Of a stretch of 64,000 nt of DNA, positions 49,301 to 61,191 are shown in pieces. The stretch is taken from positions 62,001 to 126,000 of the forward strand of contig CAJNDS010002313.1 in the NCBI GenBank assembly GCA_905221605.1, read 5' to 3'. Numbering within the stretch: position 1 is the stretch's first letter; each line of letters begins with the position of its first letter. The notes beneath the pieces were generated by a model that saw nothing but the letters and a program-made list of their open reading frames with translations, made no database searches and was not told the DNA's origin. This DNA is from Symbiodinium natans. Lineage: Eukaryota > Sar > Dinophyceae > Suessiales > Symbiodiniaceae. A program made the position numbers and the translations under genes.

Positions 49301-52300
49301 AAGAAAAGTGCGCAAAGCCGCTTCCCGCTTTCGGGGCCTGCTCACCGAAGATGCGGAAAAAAGGCCATAGTTTCCCCCTCCGGAACCTTTCTGACTTAAG
49401 AAAAGTGCTCAAAGCCGTTTCCAGCCTTCGGGGCCTGCTCACCGAAGATGCGCAAAAAAAGGCCATAGTTTCCCCTTTTAGAACCCTTTTGCCGGATCAA
49501 AAGAGCGCAATGCCGTTTCCCACTTTCGGGGCCTGCTCGCCGCTTCGGGAAAAAAAGGCCATAGTTTCCCCCTCCGGAACCTTTCTTTGACAGAAGAAAA
49601 GTGCGCAGAGCCGTTTTTTCACTTTCGGGGCCTGCTCACCGAAGACGCGGAAAAAAAGACCATAGTTTCCCCCTCCGGAACCTTTCTTTGCCAGAAGAAA
49701 AGTGAAAGTGCGCAAAGCCGTTTTTTCACTTTCGGGGCCTGCTCACCGAAGACGCGGAAAAAAAGGCCATAGTTTCCCCCTCCGGAACCTTTCTTTGCCA
49801 GAAGAAGTGAAAGTGCGCAAAGCCGTTTTTTCACTTGCGGGGCCTGCTCACCGAAAACGCGGAAAAAAAGGCCATAGTTTCCCCCTCCGGAACCTTTCTT
49901 TGCCAGAAGAAAAGTGAAAGTGCGCAAAGCCGTTTTTTCACTTGCGGGGCCTGCTCACCGAAGACGCGGAAAAAAAGAGTTTCCTCCTCCGGAACCTTTT
50001 TGCCAGAAGAAAAGTGCGCAAAGCAGTTTTTTCACTTTCGGGGCCTGCTCACCGAAGACGCAGGAAAAAAGGCCATAGTTTCCCCCTCCGGAACCTTTTT
50101 GCCAGAAGAAAAGTGAAAGTGCAAAGCCGTTTTTTCACTTGCGGGGCCTGCTCACCGAGAAAAAAAGGCCATAGTTTCCCCCTCCGGAACCTTTCTTTGC
50201 CAGAAGAAAAGTGAAAGTGCGCAAAGCCGTTTTTTCACTTTCGGGGCCTGCTCACCGAAGACGCGGAAAAAAAGGCCATAGTTTCCCCCTCCGGAACCTT
50301 TCTTTGCCAGAAGAAAAGTGAAAGTGCGTAAAGCCGTTTTTTCACTTGCGGGGCCTGCTCACCGAAAACGCGGAAAAAAAGACCATAGTTTCCCCCTCCG
50401 GAACCTTTCTTTGCCAGAAGAAAAGTGCGCAAAGCAGTTTTTTCACTTTCGGGGCCTGCTCACCGAAGACGCAGGAAAAAAGGCCATAGTTTCCCCCTCC
50501 GGAACCTTTTTGCCAGAAGAAAAGTGAAAGTGCGCAAAGCCGTTTTTTCACTTTCGGGGCCTGCTCACCGAAGACGCGGAAAAAAACGCCATAGTTTCCC
50601 CCTCCGGAACCTTTCTTTGCCAGAAGAAAAGTGCGCAAAGCCGTTTTTTCACTTTCGGGGCCTGCTCACCGAAGACGCGGAAAAAAAGGCCATAGTTTCC
50701 CTCCGGAACCTTTCTTTGCCAGAAGAAAAGTGAAAGTGCGCAAAGCCGTTTTTTCACTTGCGGGGCTTGCTCACCGAAGACGCGGAAAAAAAGACCATAG
50801 TTTCCCCCTCCGGAGCTTTTTTGCCAGAAGAAAAGTGCGCAAAGCCGTTTTTTCACTTTCGGGGCTTGCTCACCGAAGACGCGGAAAAAAAGGCCATAGT
50901 TTCCCCCTCCGGAACCTTTCTTTGCCAGAGGAAAAGTGAAAGTGCGCAAAGCCGTTTTTTCACTTTCGGGGCCTGCTCACCGAAGACGCGGAAAAAAAGG
51001 CCATAGTTTCCCCCTCCGGAACCTTTCTTTGCCAGAAGAAAAGTGAAAGTGCGCAAAGCCGTTTTTTCACTTTCGGGGCCTGCTCACCGAAGACGCGGAA
51101 AAAAAGGCCATAGTTTCCCCCTCCGGAACCTTTCTTTGCCAGAAGAAAAGTGAAAGTGCGCAAAGCCGTTTTTTCACTTGCGGGGCCGTCACCGAAGACG
51201 CGGAAAAAAAAGGCCAATAGTTTCCCCCTCCGTAACTTCTTTGCAAGAAAGAAACGTGAATAAGTGCGTTTAAAGCGTTTTTCATTGCGGGGTGCACTGC
51301 TCACCAGAGACGCCCCCCCGGAGGAAAAAAAGGCCATAGTTTCCCCCTCCGGAACCTTTCTTTGCCAGAGGAAAAGTGAAAGTGCGCAAAGCCGTTTTTT
51401 CACTTTCGGGGCCTGCTCACCGAAGACGCGGAAAAAAAGGCCATAGTTTCCCCCTCCGGAACCTTTCTTTGCCAGAAGAAAAGTGAAAGTGCGCAAAGCC
51501 GTTTTTTCACTTTCGGGGCCTGCTCACCGAAGACGCGGAAAAAAAGGCCATAGTTTCCCCCTCCGGAACCTTTCTTTGCCAGAAGAAAAGTGAAAGTGCG
51601 CAAAGCCGCTTTTTCACTTGCGGGGCCTGCTCACCGAAGACGCGGAAAAAAATGCCATAGTTTCCCCCTCCGGAACCTTTCTTTGCCAGAAGAAAAGTGA
51701 AAGTGAGCAAAGCCGTTTTTTCGCTTGCGGGGCCTGCTCACCGAAGACGCGGAAAAAAATGCCATAGTTTCCCCCTCCGGAACCTTTCTTTGCCAGAAGA
51801 AAAGTGAAAGTGCGCAAAGCCGTTTTTTCACTTGCGGGGCCTGCTCACCGAAGATGCGGAAAAAAAGGCCATAGTTTCCCCCTCCGGAACCTTTCTTTGC
51901 CAGAAGAAAAGTGAAAGTGCGCAAAGCCGTTTTTTCACTTGTGGGGCCTGCTCACCGAAGACGCGGAAAAAAAGGCCATAGTTTCCCCCTCCGGAACCTT
52001 TCCTTGCCAGAAGAAAAGTGCAAGTGCGCAAAGCCGTTTTTTTCACTTGCGGGGCCTGCTCACCGAAAACGCGGAAAAAAAGGCCATAGTTTCCCCCTCC
52101 GGAACCTTTCTTTGCCAGAAGAAAAGTGAAAGTGCGCAAAGCCGTTTTTTTCACTTTCGGGGCCTGCTCACCGAAGACGCGGAAAAAAAGGCCATAGTTT
52201 CCCCCTCCGGAACCTTTCTTTGCCAGAAGAAAAGTGAAAGTGCGCAAAGCCGTTTTTTCACTTGCGGGGCCTGCTCACCGAAGACGCGGAAAAAAAGGCC

Positions 52301-53716
52301 ATAGTTTCCCCCTCCGGAACCATTCTTTGCCAGAAGAAAAGTGAAAGTGCGCAAAGCCGCTTTTTTCACTTTCGGGGCCTGCTCACCGAAGACGCGGGAA
52401 AAAACGGCCATAGTTTCCCCCTCCGGAACCTTTCTTTGCCAGAAGAAAAGTGAAAGTGCGCAAAGCCGCTTCCCACTTTCGGGGCCCTAAACCCTAAACC
52501 CTAAACCCTCGAGGATGCCCAAGCTCAGCCCAGGGCACCTGGGCCATCCAATTCACAGACATGGCGCTCACCTCAGAGGGGGGGCTCACGGCCCACGTTA
52601 CCCCCAAGGATGAAGGGTTCCACTCTAAAAGCTCCTCGAGAAGCTCGTCCCCACTTCTTCGGCCCCCCGAAATCTTCCCTCAGCTTCCCTGAAACCCATC
52701 ATAAGCTGGACAGCTAGCTGCGAGTTCGCAAGCAGCCTCCCACCGCGCAGCCTCGGGGCTTGAGCGCAAGGTTCCCCAAAACGCCTTACACAACCCGCAA
52801 CGGAGCCAACTTCACGAACTTCACAGCGCTTGCAACTTGCTTTGGAAAGACGAGCTCTGGTTGCCGCGCTGCAAGCAGTCATACCTACGACTTCAGGATG
52901 CAAAGGACAGCATGGTTCCTTCTACTGACCGAGGTAAGCGCGCTAGAAAAGGGGGTCTCAAGCATCCGAGGCTCTTTGGCGCAGCTTGTGATCGTGGTGT
53001 TGTATGCCTTGCTGGGCTTGAGGGTCACATTCAGCAACCAAAGATCCAGAGTTCACATACTGTCGACGCTTGCGCGAGCATTAGGCCGCACTCCTCTTCA
53101 GAATCTCTCGAAGAACTTTCGGAAGCAGAACCCCACGGTGCTCATTCCACAACTCCCATGCCAGGAGCACTGATCACATGGAACCTAACCGCAACCCCTT
53201 TGGCAGTTGCTAGCTTTCGTGCATAGCGCCTGCACTGTTGGGGAGCTGAGGATCGATGTACAGCTTCCTCCTCCCCCCAAGAAAGAGAAGGCCCGCTAGT
53301 GCGAGCCGAGAAGCAACGGTGTCTCTTTGGACCTCCCACTCTTGCATCTCCTGTCAGGGATCTTAAGTGCTTTGCTGCGTGCACAGTCTTCGGGCAAGAT
53401 GAGCTCCTTCTTCACCAACCCCCCAACACAAAAAGGCAAAGCACAGCAACGAAAGGACGCGAAGGCTTAGAATTGGACTGCGGCCCAGACAGGCCTCTAG
53501 CAGCGCCAGGGCCCTGGCCCAGGAAGCGGCGGCCGCGGCCGCGGCCAGAAGGGCGCCGAAGGTGGTGGTGGTCGGCCGGACCTCATGAAACCGAAGCGGC
53601 CCCCAACCCCGAAGCCCTGAGCCCCAACTCAGGGACTGGAATGGATGCCTGCAACAGTCCCAACGCGGGCCTGGAGGCCGGCCAAGTCCTTGAAGAGGGC
53701 AAGCGACCGCACCCAC
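43393..53716 (-). CDS. Pentatricopeptide-repeat (PPR) protein gene, many tiny exons
   Basis: At least 15 minus-strand exons carry PPR motif halves. About 53684-53716: RWVRSLALFK. 53495-53581: VRPTTTTFGALLA through SWARALALLE. About 52.7 kb: EAARWEAACELAAS. 48977-49019: GITHNALMSAFHQ. 48821-48900: SQWHHALALLAS through TAVTWSAM. About 48.2 kb: SLQIALDLLAAM. About 46.83 kb: ARQWPRALLLLEAF. 46194-46229: VSFNATLSACGE, joined in frame to 45943: GAQWQLALGLFDRM. About 45.57: EVSFNAAMDACAMGG. About 45.37: AALLQRLGDSRAE. Near 44782: VLAACHRGSAWAEALALF. About 44.57: LRPDTLTYNAPLG. About 44.37: SARWALALEMLH. 44014: NERSAGAVVSACEK, joined to 43432: AEQWELALQLFQERM. Such proteins bind RNA and process organelle transcripts, in plastid or mitochondrion. 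It may be more than one gene. Confidence 0.75.
43540..44000. repeat. Diverged minisatellite inside a PPR intron
   Basis: Five or six irregular units share GCCCATAGTTTCCCC, AGAAGCA and GGGGCCTGCC. These are the same words as the 107-bp array at 49.15-52.48 kb, but diverged. It fills the 581-base GC-AG intron (43433-44013) between ACEK and AEQWEL. Confidence 0.82.
45288..45325 (-). repeat. Interstitial telomere repeat (CCCTAAA)n
   Basis: Four units next to a CACACA tract. On the coding strand it begins about 20 bases after the probable GC donor of the PPR exon at about 45345-45395. Confidence 0.85.
46439..46530. mobile_element. Short palindromic element, family 3
   Basis: The perfect 13-base ends GGGTGGTTGTCAA and TTGACAACCACCC enclose 66 bases that are themselves partly inverted (GTCCCTTTTTGG against CCAAAAGGGATC). 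It lies in a PPR intron. A single copy was seen. Confidence 0.72.
46962..46989. repeat. G homopolymer run
   Basis: About 28 G. On the coding strand it is a C-run about 100 bases before a PPR exon acceptor. Similar runs occur at 3848-3861, 46762-46781, 55717-55740 and 59921-59944. Confidence 0.9.
49150..52482. repeat. 107-bp minisatellite, about 31 copies, in a PPR intron
   Basis: The unit is about 107 bases. Landmarks in order are GGGGCCTGCTCACCGAAGAC, GCCATAGTTTCCCCCTCCGG, AACCTTTCTTTGCCAGAAG, AAAGTGAAAGTGCGCAAAGC and CGTTTTTTCACTTTCG. Units at the left end are more diverged, and one unit near 51240-51320 is scrambled. Each unit contains the inverted pair AAAGTGAAA and TTTCACTTT around a loop of about 16 bases. 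Because 107 is not a multiple of 3, open frames reset every two units, so the apparent proteins are artefacts. It separates PPR exons at about 52.7 kb and 49.02 kb. Confidence 0.95.
52485..52510 (-). repeat. Interstitial telomere repeat (CCCTAAA)n
   Basis: Three to four units fused directly to the end of the minisatellite (GGGGCCCTAAACCC). Confidence 0.9.
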
Positions 53717-54399
53717 CTGGTTGCCGGGTGCTCTGTGCTTCCTGCTTCGGCTCAAAAATCGTGGCAACTGCACCTGAAAGCCGAAATCTGGGCCATTCCA
53801 GCAAGTCCAACGACGACTGCGGGGAGAAAAAACAAAACTTGGTGGCAAGAGGCCGGAAAGAAACCCCCAAGCGGATCAAAGCTCTGAACCCAGTTTAACC
53901 CTGAGCCCAGGAGCTGGCTGGCATCTGCGAGTGCCGACAGCGTCACATTGCCTGGGCTTGGCGTGCGGTTTGTCTTCTACTCGGGGGCTCGGCCTAAGCC
54001 AGCCATGTCAAACCCCCCACATGCCCTGAAACCCCTTGATCTGCAGCTATTCGAGTGAGCCGGGTTGCAGTGGACGATGTTCCATCCCGTGCGGCCCACG
54101 CAGTCTGAGTGCGCCGATCCTCTCTTCGGGAGCTCCAAAATTCGAGCCCCGTAAGTGGTTGTGGGCGGCTAAGGATTGGGAACTCTACGTCTCAGGTATC
54201 AGGCGAGTCAAGCTAGGGATGCCACAAGAACCTCGCTTCAAAATGCAACGATGCTTTCCATGGGGCTGGGGGCCCTAACCGCCCTAACCCCTATAAACCC
54301 TACAAACCCCATAAGCCCCGTCAAACCCTCTAAACCCAATAAACCCTGTGAAACCCTATCAACCCTATAACCCTCTAAGTTCTAAGTTGGCATGTGGAG

Positions 54400-54960
54400 C
54401 TCAGCCCAGATGTCTGCCGAGTGTCGAAGCGCTGCCAAGACCTGAGCCCACTGGCCTGGCGAAGCCAGCTTTCATTACGAGTTGGGGCACAGGTGCCCCT
54501 ACGGAAAAAAAATCAAAAACGGACAGGGACAAGCTGTCCTCAGGCTGGTGGCAGGGGAACAGTTTTACCCGCTTGTGCGCCCAGAGGGGTCTTGGGTTCG
54601 AAGTGTTAAGGGCCTCAAAGCATCAGGGCGCGAAAGGCTGCACTGTGGGATTCAATGTGGGGCCCTTTCCTCCTCCCTTGGGCCTTTTGCTCGCAGCGCT
54701 GCGAGGCGCTTCGTGAGCCGCCGGGCCTTGGAATTTCAAGTTTACTTGTTCAGGTCCAGGTGGCACGACGAAATCCTTAACTCTTGAAAGCGGGGGAAGA
54801 ACGTTGAGACGAGGCACCACCGGCTGCCGAAACTCCGAAGCCCCGAACCCTCCAGTTGCGAAAGCGCTGAGTCACCTAGGCCCTTAAATCCCCATCGCAG
54901 CGCCGGCCTCTTCCAGCCTGCTGGCCGCACTGGCCCAGCCTCGAGATTCATTGCTTGGGG
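54400..54960 (-). CDS. Candidate exons upstream of the PPR gene
   Basis: Three helix-like open stretches have splice-like edges. About 54900-54955: GWASAASRLEEAGAAM, after AATCTCGAG|. About 54672-54727: RRLTKRLAALRAK, with a GC donor. About 54400-54459: QWAQVLAALRHSADIWAE, after GGCTTCGCCAG|. The last is followed on the coding strand by degenerate telomere repeat (54280-54375). They may be 5' exons of the PPR gene. Each is weak alone. Confidence 0.35.
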
Positions 54961-55589
54961 GGGGCTTGAAGCAGTCGGCTCCCTGAACACTAAGGCTCTA
55001 ATGTCCTCGGATTGCCAAGCCTGTACAAGCAAACGCAAAAAGTAACGTTGATGAGCACGTATCTTGCTGGCGTGGTTTCACTGAGGGCCTGAAGCCCTAC
55101 GCCCGAAGTCTACTCTAAGCCAGGCACTCCACTCCAAAACCCAGCGACTCTCAAGCCGCCCAAAAGTCAACCCAAGCCCCTTATTTAGGTGATCCCCCAA
55201 AAGCCCCGGCGACCTAAGAAATTCCGAAAGACCGTACCATCCCTAAACCCGAAACCCCATAAACCCTGCTCGCACTCCCAAAGCTAGTGAGCCATGGAAC
55301 GCAAGCGGGCGCCGCGCCCCATGGCCCCGCGCGTTGGCGGCCATGGGAATTCAGCGAATGGCGGACGAAGACGGCGCGGCACCAGAGAGAGGGAGAGGGT
55401 TTAGGGGGGCCCCACCGAGACTTCGGGCTGTAGGGTAGGTGGGGAGTTCAGGGCTTGAAGTGAGGGTTCTCCAGAGAGTTTGGCTTGAGGCTACTTCGGA
55501 CTGGGAGCCTCAGACAACTTACGACTTGAGACGGTGAAAAGCCACCAGTCCATCTTCATCTCTTTGGAAGCCCCACAAATTAGAACCAG

Positions 55590-55740
55590 TCGCTTCCCAA
55601 CGCCTTCAGTCAGTGTTCCTCCCCACTTTCCTTCAAACAGCGCCTCCAAGGCGCGGTAGGCCTCCACGACCCTCCAGGCAGGGCTGGTCTCCTTGTGTCC
55701 CACGAAGCGTGTGTGGGGGGGGGGGGGGGGGGGGGGGGGG
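55590..55740 (-). other. Candidate exon with long C/G homopolymer upstream
   Basis: The minus frame reads AWRVVEAYRALEALFEGKWG, helix-like and plausible coding. A run of about 24 G on the plus strand (55717-55740) precedes it on the coding strand as a C-run. Confidence 0.3.
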
Positions 55741-56059
55741 CTTGAAGGGGTCGTTTGTTTTCTTGTCGGCTTTTTTTGGCATCTTGTTCTGGCTGCAAAG
55801 AACCCTTCTCTCTCTTTCTGGAGCTTCTGGCGAGTAGGGGGGGGCCCTCTAGTGAACCCCCTTCCTGGCCTCGGGCTCTCTCGATTCTCGACACGGCGCC
55901 CAGGCGCGCAAGAGAGCATGGACGACACTGTACAGTCGGGCTCCCTTGCAAACCACTGGGAGAGGGAAACGGGGTGGGCGAAAGATGCTTTCATGTGCGC
56001 CGACCGTCCTTCTCCTCCCAAAGCTTAAACGCTGAACCAACCCTAACCCTACCTTAAGC

Positions 56060-59000
56060 CCTACTAGTAGGGCGTGTAGCTCTGGACGCAAGCAGACGCA
56101 TAGCTCTGCTGCATCTGCTGCCGGCCAAACTCACTCTTGCACTGCTGCAGACCTGAGCTTGCGGCAGTTTTGATTCAGGCTTCGGGTTCGATCGCAAGGG
56201 CTTAAGGTCTTAGGATCACGAAACCGTCGTGCCTGTCGAGTTGACAGCTTAAGTGCCAGAGTCGCGCCCACTTTGCGAAGCTTGGGGCAACTTCGGGCGC
56301 CTTTGAACCCTCAAAGCCGGAAGTGCTGCACTTTCCCACAATCTGCATCTCAACTCGAGCTGGGGAGCTGGTCTGCATCTGGGCCGAGTAGGCCTCCATG
56401 GCACTTCGCTCTTCGAAAGCTCGGGGAAACTCTCGGGTTTGGCCTGCAAGGTTCAAGCCTCGGGCTTTGGGCCTACGGTGTCTAAGGAATCCTGGTTGGG
56501 CTGGGGGGACTGCCTGGTTGAGGGTGGGCAAAACACAAAAGCAAGCATGCTGCCGCTTTGCCACATGTGGGCAAGAAGCCGAAGTTGAAAATACACGTAT
56601 CTGCAGGAAGAAACAAGTACAAACAGTGTGGGAGTGCGAGGATGGCACATCGCAAGTGTCATCAACAGGAGCCTTAATCCAAAACCCCAAACGCGACGAT
56701 GTTTCTACTTGTTCTGCACTTCGTGAGGGAGCATGTGCACGGGACCGACAGTGGAAGCACAGAGCGTATTTGGGAATATGATTTCGACAACCGGGACTGT
56801 GGCGGGAGCATGACCCAAGCCCCAACGGCCACGACCGCTCTCCTCTGCACGCACGTAGCGAAGCCGACCAAGAGACCCGAGAGGCAGGAACCCATGTGCG
56901 ATATCCACCACGGAATGCGCACGGGATACGAGCGCGTGATTTGTCCCGCCAGATGGTGCTCGGTGATGACAACCGAGGGCCAAGGCTTGCGAGCTGCGAG
57001 GCTGTTTTTCTCTGTGACCCACAGCCCCACATCCCCGAATCCTAACCTATTCGAAGTTTCAACATGGCCATGTTGCAGTGCAGTGCCAAACGGAAACATG
57101 CAAACCTTGATTGAGCATGGCACACCCTATTAAGACCCTACCTACGCCAAGACCACGAGCCCCACTGCTGCCGGAGGGCCTGGCCAAATCGCTGCTCCGC
57201 CACGCGCAGCAAGCCCTGCCGAGTTGCAGGAGGTGCCTACCGGTGCTAAGGCCTCGAAATTGCGACCCGGAGGTCCTTTACTCTCAGGACCAGGCAACTC
57301 TGTGAGCCATAACAGATTATGGTGGGGATGAGGGGTGGGACTCAAAAGGCAGCTTTCTGACCCTTATATTTCTTTGTACAGGGGAAGGAGTAAGAACTCT
57401 CACAGCTACGGATCGTCATAAGCAGAAGAGAAAAAGGAGAGTCCTTTCGGGGGGGCCTCTTCGGAGACCCCGCCGAGGTGCGTCAGCTCCTCCGCAGGAA
57501 AGCGCTGCCTACTTTTCTGGTGCGTTGGCAGGAGTCTTTGTAAGTGAGGATTCCTGTAACGTTCCACCTGAGAGGATAACACTTGGGGCGTAGGCCTAGG
57601 CTTTTTGGTTGTTCACAGGCCAAGCCTAGTTTCTCTAGTCTCTCAAGCCAAATTAACCGGCCTACATAAACCCACCCAATTCCAAGCACCAACTCCTGTT
57701 ATTGAGGGCGCAGCTCCTACTTCTTGGGGCTTGCGGTGGACAAGTGTCTACAACCGTGCGCTTCTCGGAACCTCGCAGTTGAACAAGCCATTGCTGCCGA
57801 AACTTGGCCATTGGCAGCCTATACCTCAAACGCAGGCTCCTTCCAGTGGCCCGCGCTAGTCAGAAGCCGGCCGCCACTGGGGTAAGTGAGCCTGTGCTTT
57901 CGGGGATTGAGGCTTTGGGAACCGCGCAGTTTGCAAGCCCAAACCTTCAGGCTCCTAAGCCCTGAAGGCCCCCCTCAGACCCTGAGAAACCAAAGGCGGG
58001 AAGAAGCCAGCTTTGGGTTTGAGTTTTCAACAACCATTGGCCGGCCAAAGTCTGACGTAGCTCCGATCTCTGTTGTTGACGAGCGGCATCACGTGCCCGG
58101 CCGAGGAAGGTCCCTGAGGTCCGAGCGCGGCAGCCTCTGTCAGCCTTCAGGAAACCCGTCAACAGCGGCTGAAACATGCAAGGAATTGGCCGGCGTTACG
58201 GCATCACCTCTATGAGTCCATGAGGCCTGCTCCAAACAGCTTGGATCGCATGCCAGAGAGGTGTCGGCTGGGAAAGGTGGTTCCGCCCAAAAACCCCAAA
58301 CACTTCCCTGGAATCACCCGATGCAATCAGTTCAGGGATCACCGCCCCTCTCCGGGCCTCTGCACCTTGTAGCTGCCAGCAGCTTCCGCTTTCCGCACTG
58401 CCTATAAGGGGCGAAGGGCAAGCTGAACGAATGAACCAGGGGCGGTCTTCAGCTGGTGATTTTGTCTGCTCAACCCCTCCCTGACGCGCAGTCACACAGG
58501 CACCTACTTGTAGCAAAGCACGGAACCTTCTCCCCGCCGTGGCCCGAAACCTCAAAGACAGCACCCTTTTGGAGAAAAGAGAAGAAAATTACACAAAACG
58601 AACGGAAGGCCGGGTGCTCTCTACCCTTCTGCTACTTCCGAGCACCTCGTCCACCACTCCGAAGACGATGGTGGAGCCCATTGCCTGGGGGGGGGGTTCA
58701 GAGGCAGGGCTCTCCCAGGAGGTGTCAGATCTCCTGTGCCAATCCACCTTTGCAAAAGCCCTCTGACTGCTGCAACTGGATGCTATTTCTTTGTAGCTTT
58801 AAAGAAATAATCCGCAGGCTTGAAACCTTTTGCTGCATGTGAGATCTTAAGTCTTAGGTGCGTGGATGTCTGCGGTGCCAGTGGTGCAGAGCTCTCCGAC
58901 CTGGACAGGGCTGTTTAGGAGATTCGGGCCTAGGGAAGTGGGTTCTGCATTTCCTTTAGCAGGCGCAGGCAGCAACTTTTACATCAGGGCACGTGTGCTG

Positions 59001-61190
59001 AGTTTGAGCATGTACACTGCAGCAATTGGGGACAGGGTCCACAGTCGACAGTCGACGTGTCGGAGTTGGAGCTTCTACTCCCAGACAAACCCGAAGTCAC
59101 GAGGCCTTCACAAGCTGCTTGGATGAGCACTGCTTCAAGGTCTCGGGCCTCAGACCAACGCAGGAACCCTCCCCTTCCCTACATTGGATGACTTGGCGCT
59201 GGAGGCAGCTCCCCGTGCGACTCTTCCCGGCTGCTCCGCGTGGCTACTTGTGCTCTGGGTTCGGGCACCAATTCCGACTTCAGGATCGAAGAAGTCTCTT
59301 CGTGTTGAGCCGGATCTGAATTAGCCCGAATACCCCAAATCCTGGGGCAACCTGTGAAGCCCTCAGCCCCCAAACACGCCTCAAACCCCAAAACGCAGCT
59401 CTCCGGCTTGCGCAGCAAAGCGGCGAGAACATCAAGCGGATGCTTCCTGATGTGACACCTCAGCCAACAGGGGTATCTAAAGGTGGCAAACACCGCAAAA
59501 TCACCGCAACATCCCCCAAACTTCGCATGCAAAGATACGCATCCTTGACACCTGCGTTTCCGTTCCTCCCCAGGCCAGAACCTTTATCATACTTGCCTGC
59601 TGGAGAAAGGCCTACTTGTTTTCATGCGCGCACGATGTGATTAGTCACATTTGAAGCAGCACGATTTGTATGAGCATTTCTTCCCAGGTCTTCCCTGAGA
59701 CCGTGATTTTGCCATCTTGAAAGAAGACAGGGAAGTGGGATTCTCCTCCCGCAATCTAGAATCCAAACGCCGATACGAACGGCGACGTAATGCTAGATAC
59801 TCTTGCGCATGCGACTCTGCCTGACAAGGAGCCCTAAAACCTAAACCCCACAACCCCTCAACCACAAAACCCCCAAACCCCCAAACCCCCCTAAACCATA
59901 TACCCCTAAACCTTACAGTGGGGGGGGGGGGGGGGGGGGGGGGGAAGTGTGTAGTTTCGAGCGAGGCGCCCAGCTGCCGAAAGGGCTTCGGCCCCAGGAG
60001 CTCCTCATTCCACGTGGCGATCAGCGCCTGGAGCGGATCTTTACGCCATGATACTCTTATGTGCGGTTATTGCATCATGCGATGATACGACGATACCATT
60101 GTGCGGTTACACTATTTTGCGGTTATCTTATATTGACGTGTCCGTGAAGCTACTTCGAGGTACTTTCAAGCCCATAAGCCTAGGGGAAACTCTAGACGGT
60201 CCAACCATCTACCCGCCGCTGGGCGGGGGCACCGCTTTTTTGACTGATGAACCCACCTCCAACGAATCAGAACAACTTCGGAACCAACATTCAAAAGTGC
60301 GGCATACTCGGTTTGTAGAGCATTTCTTGTTGTTGTCGTGTAGACTTTGAGCCGTGATTTAAGGCATCTGCCTGCTCTGACAAGTTGTCCTCGAAAGTTG
60401 ATTTGATCATCTTTGGTTCTCCTCCGATTTTACCCTAACCTCATCCTTTTCTTTCATCTGCACCATCACAACTCTCTTCATCAAGAAAGCGTCTAGAAGG
60501 CGTTACTTCAACCACCGAAATTCTGTTTTGTATGCTCCCGTAGTGGATGAAACTTTGCACAGACACAAAGAGACAGTTTGGCTATGAACTAGAACTTTGC
60601 ACCACGGCTGCTGAAGTACGCAGGACAGGGCGGTTCGCCGCATGAGGCATGTTTACCCAGGATAACCTTTGAAGTAAGCAAAGTGGATCACCCCCGATTT
60701 GATGCACCCCATCCATCACAGTAAGTGCTGCTGCTCTTCATATTCACCGAGTACGTAATACAGAAGGATTTAGGTTAGGCTCCGGGGTTTTGGCTCACGG
60801 AGGTTCAGAAACTCTGCTCATGCTGCTCCCGGCGGGTCCGGACAGCTCCCGGAGCCTTTTTGCTTGATAACCATAGGAGGCAGATACCTTGCGTTACGTG
60901 CTTCAAAACGCGATAAAGCTTCTGTTTGTAAAGGGCCCAATCAGAAAGCATGGGGCTGAGTTCCGGGGCTTGCTGCTTTCTTCCGAGCTAAGGGAAACCC
61001 GGCGGCCTTGAGGCTGAAGTCCGCGAACCTTGGGCAATCTGTTCTGGAGGAGCATGAAGAGTTTCAAGGAGGGCTTCGGAAGTTTTGAGGGAAGTTTTGG
61101 CCCGAATTCCACGATTCTTCGGCAACGGAAGCAAGGATTCAGCCGCAAGCCTCCCTAGCGGCTCCAGAGACAAAGAGGGGGGGCTTTCGG
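56060..61190. other. No gene identified; scattered exon-like fragments
   Basis: No family is recognisable. Minus-strand fragments with some coding character are about 57165-57230 (ATRQGLLRVAEQRFGQALRQ) and about 58290-58360 (AEARRGAVIPELIASGDSR). A plus-strand frame at 56699-57133 is open for 144 codons without recognisable motifs. A G-run lies at 59921-59944. Around 60050-60130 TGCGGTTA is repeated three times. Confidence 0.3.
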
Positions 61191-61191
61191 A

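Noticed and set aside
49188-52453. Dozens of similar 60-180-codon frames on both strands (RVFGEQAPKVKKRL type)
   Set aside because: They arise from the 107-bp minisatellite, reset every two units, and occur on both strands.
49150-52482. CRISPR-like regular array
   Set aside because: The whole unit is repeated with no unique spacers, the unit is too long, and the genome is eukaryotic.
57478-57548. Chromodomain-like frame (EVRQLLRRKALPTFLVRWQE)
   Set aside because: Only a short resemblance to the LVRW part, with no other chromodomain residues or splice support.
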